Below are positions 5,283 to 6,996 of a stretch of DNA of 6,996 bases, one piece after another. The stretch lies in contig DLFY01000209.1 in assembly GCA_002482415.1 (NCBI GenBank), positions 2,335-9,330 of the forward strand, read 5' to 3'. Each line of letters opens with the position of its first letter. Position 1 is the first letter of the stretch. The notes under the pieces are model-generated. The model did not search any database. It was not told the DNA's origin and was given only the letters and a program-made list of their open reading frames with translations. Position numbers and translations under genes: made by a program. Source of the stretch: Phycisphaerales bacterium UBA7708 (lineage in GTDB: Bacteria > Planctomycetota > Phycisphaerae > Sedimentisphaerales > Anaerohalosphaeraceae).

Positions 5283-6996
5283 TTACTTCCAGTCATCCGT
5301 ACGGAAAGACGACGCCGGCAGGCCCTCTTTGTTTCCCAGCGGGCCGGTAGACCAGTTGGTCCACGCATACCGCACGGCAACCGGCGCGGTCACCTGGTCA
5401 CTCCAGACAACCACCGTATCGCCTTCAATCACGGCCTGGGCGGGAACAAATACCTTATCTTCTCCGGCAATCACAAACTCAGATAATTGGCCCTCCCTGG
5501 CCACAAGCCCTCCGTTGGTATAATCAAAAGACAAACGTATCTTCTGTCCTTCAATCTTCATCAATTTATACATCGGGCCGCTGAAACCTGCAACCTTTTT
5601 ATTATAATTTTTTGCAAGCGCGTTCAAAGCCAGCCGTTTGCCGACATCCTGTTTGTTTCTCGGATGAATATCGCGCTCTTCACCGATATCCATCGTCGAA
5701 GCCATACCGCCGTTTTTGACAGCCGCCAGCGCCTTGACCTGAGCCTCACGCAGATACGCAGATTCACTATTGCCCGAACCGCTGTACACATACGGAGCAA
5801 TCTGCACCCAGTAGAACGGGAAATCGCCAATGCCCCAATGCCTGCGCCAATCGGAAATCATCGCCGGCATCAACTGAGCATATTCATCCGAACGGCCGAT
5901 ATTGGCTTCACCCTGATACCAGATCGCCCCGGCAATGCCGTAAGGAACAAGCGGCTGAATCATCCCGTTGAACAACGACGTTGGTGTGTTGGCGCCAAAT
6001 CCGCCATCCACATTCGGCGCACCGGGAAGCGGCTGATTGGACAGGCTGGCTTTGTATTTCCAGGCCCCGGCAAGCGTGGCGCAGGTTTTGACATCCGCCC
6101 CCACCGGCCCGATGCGCATCTGTTCCTTGCTGCCGTTAAAGCCGCCTTCACCGCCGGTATCCACAACCCGCACCGCAATCACATTCGGCCCAACCCGCAG
6201 CGCTGTGGTCGGAATCACGTATCTGCGTTCTTTGTTATATCCAATCGTTCCGCCAATCTTGACCCCGTTGACCCAGATTGTATCGATATCGTCAATCGGC
6301 CCCAGATGCAGTTCCATCGGATTACGCGCCCACGACGGCGGCAGATTCGTCACACGACGGAACCAGACGATTCCATCGACCGGCTCCAGGTCCGATCCCG
6401 CCCAGAACGTCGGCTGTTCCATCTCTTTCCAGTCGCTGACATCCAGTTGCGGATCCTGCCAGTTGCCCTGCGTGCCTGGATCGATAGCAGCAATTTTCTG
6501 TTCCCATTCACTGACGGCCTTCGTGAGCATCTCATTCAGATTCCCGGGATTCTTCGCAAATTCCTGATATTGTTTGGCCGTATTCACATAATGCGCAAAC
6601 GGCGCCAGACCTTCTTCGCTGGTCCAGGACTCCGCCGGCGTGCCGCCCCAACTGGTATTAATCAGACCAATCGGGACATTCAAATTAGCATATAGTTCTT
6701 TTCCGAAACAATAGGCCACCGCGCTGAAATTCATCAGCACATCAGGCCGGGTAAGCTGCCAGGTACCAACACAATCATCCAGCGGCACGGCGGAAATCTT
6801 CTTTTGTACAGTAAAAAGACGAATATTATCATTATTTTCGTCTTTAATCGCATCACCCAGCCGCAGCATCGCAAACGTAAACTCCATATTGGACTGACCC
6901 GAACAAACCCAGACCTCCCCGGCCAGCACATTGTTTAAGGCGATGGTATTATTGCCCTTAATGGTCAAAGTCAACGGCTTGCCGTCGGCGGCCGGA
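5283..6996 (-). CDS. Sialate O-acetylesterase-like carbohydrate esterase (SASA domain), 5' truncated
   Basis: The frame stays open to the right edge of the window, where it reads PAADGKPLTLTIKG, so the start and any signal peptide lie outside; at least 570 residues are present. Numbering from the TTG codon at 6974, the SGNH-type serine is S28 in VWVCSGQSNMEF. Further blocks are NTSWGGTPAESW (106-117), IWYQGEANIGR (351-361) and the catalytic pair D435/H437 in DIGEERDIHPRNK. Between the first blocks and the YQGE block, about residues 175-290 resemble a GH2-like jelly-roll (WFRRVTNLP, LGPIDDIDTIWVNG, NVIAVRVVDTGG), an insertion common in this family. A C-terminal beta region (about 460-563) ends at DDWK. 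Family members remove O-acetyl groups from sialic acids or other acetylated sugars and polysaccharides. The true substrate cannot be read from sequence. The terminator downstream separates it from rnhA. Confidence 0.9.
   Translation of the reverse strand, partial: PAADGKPLTLTIKGNNTIALNNVLAGEVWVCSGQSNMEFTFAMLRLGDAIKDENNDNIRLFTVQKKISAVPLDDCVGTWQLTRPDVLMNFSAVAYCFGKELYANLNVPIGLINTSWGGTPAESWTSEEGLAPFAHYVNTAKQYQEFAKNPGNLNEMLTKAVSEWEQKIAAIDPGTQGNWQDPQLDVSDWKEMEQPTFWAGSDLEPVDGIVWFRRVTNLPPSWARNPMELHLGPIDDIDTIWVNGVKIGGTIGYNKERRYVIPTTALRVGPNVIAVRVVDTGGEGGFNGSKEQMRIGPVGADVKTCATLAGAWKYKASLSNQPLPGAPNVDGGFGANTPTSLFNGMIQPLVPYGIAGAIWYQGEANIGRSDEYAQLMPAMISDWRRHWGIGDFPFYWVQIAPYVYSGSGNSESAYLREAQVKALAAVKNGGMASTMDIGEERDIHPRNKQDVGKRLALNALAKNYNKKVAGFSGPMYKLMKIEGQKIRLSFDYTNGGLVAREGQLSEFVIAGEDKVFVPAQAVIEGDTVVVWSDQVTAPVAVRYAWTNWSTGPLGNKEGLPASSFRTDDWK

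Noticed and set aside
5487..6695. Long 402-residue open frame on the + strand opposite the esterase
   Set aside because: It lies wholly antisense to a gene with clear SGNH motifs. Its translation is rich in Arg, His and Pro with no domain pattern, as expected of a mirror frame in GC-biased coding DNA.

Overview
The window reads as ordinary chromosomal sequence from a bacterium of roughly balanced base composition. Two features suggest the Planctomycetota, perhaps a Phycisphaerae-like lineage. One is a leftmost protein with helical repeats ending in a G/W-rich tail (YGTNKQAWQQWIEKHYEN) that resembles the C-termini of planctomycete HEAT-repeat proteins. The other is a large SASA-type carbohydrate esterase, a family abundant in polysaccharide-degrading members of that group. 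This assignment is inference; there is no rRNA or marker gene here.

Layout, left to right. (1) The 3' end of a HEAT-like repeat gene, + strand, cut by the window edge. (2) A minus-strand pair facing it: a Fur/Zur-family regulator (1634-2032) followed by a two-domain chromate-transporter-family protein (463-1665), whose reading frames overlap. (3) Divergent from the regulator, a complete high-affinity zinc ABC importer on the + strand: the binding protein ZnuA (2133-3104), the ATPase ZnuC (3146-3913) and the permease ZnuB (3910-4719). (4) A convergent rnhA gene for ribonuclease HI (4716-5168, minus), which shares its stop sequence with znuB. (5) A strong intrinsic terminator at 5189-5224. (6) The 3' part of a sialate O-acetylesterase-like gene (5283-6996, minus), truncated by the right edge.

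The centre of the window is a self-contained zinc homeostasis locus. The short divergent intergenic region (2033-2132) holds a good sigma-70 promoter for znuA (TTGACA, 17 bp, TATCAT). An imperfect 28 bp palindrome with TGCAA...TTGCA ends covers its spacer and -10 box, as expected of an operator through which a zinc-loaded Zur protein would silence uptake. The regulator's own promoter probably lies in the same region on the other strand, so autoregulation is plausible. The less usual part is the chrA-family gene fused by overlap to the regulator gene, which may place an anion transporter under the same control.

I found no mobile element, CRISPR array, tRNA, rRNA or clearly new system. No stretch of more than 300 bases lacks a gene. 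The findings are regulatory and architectural details of otherwise recognisable genes.
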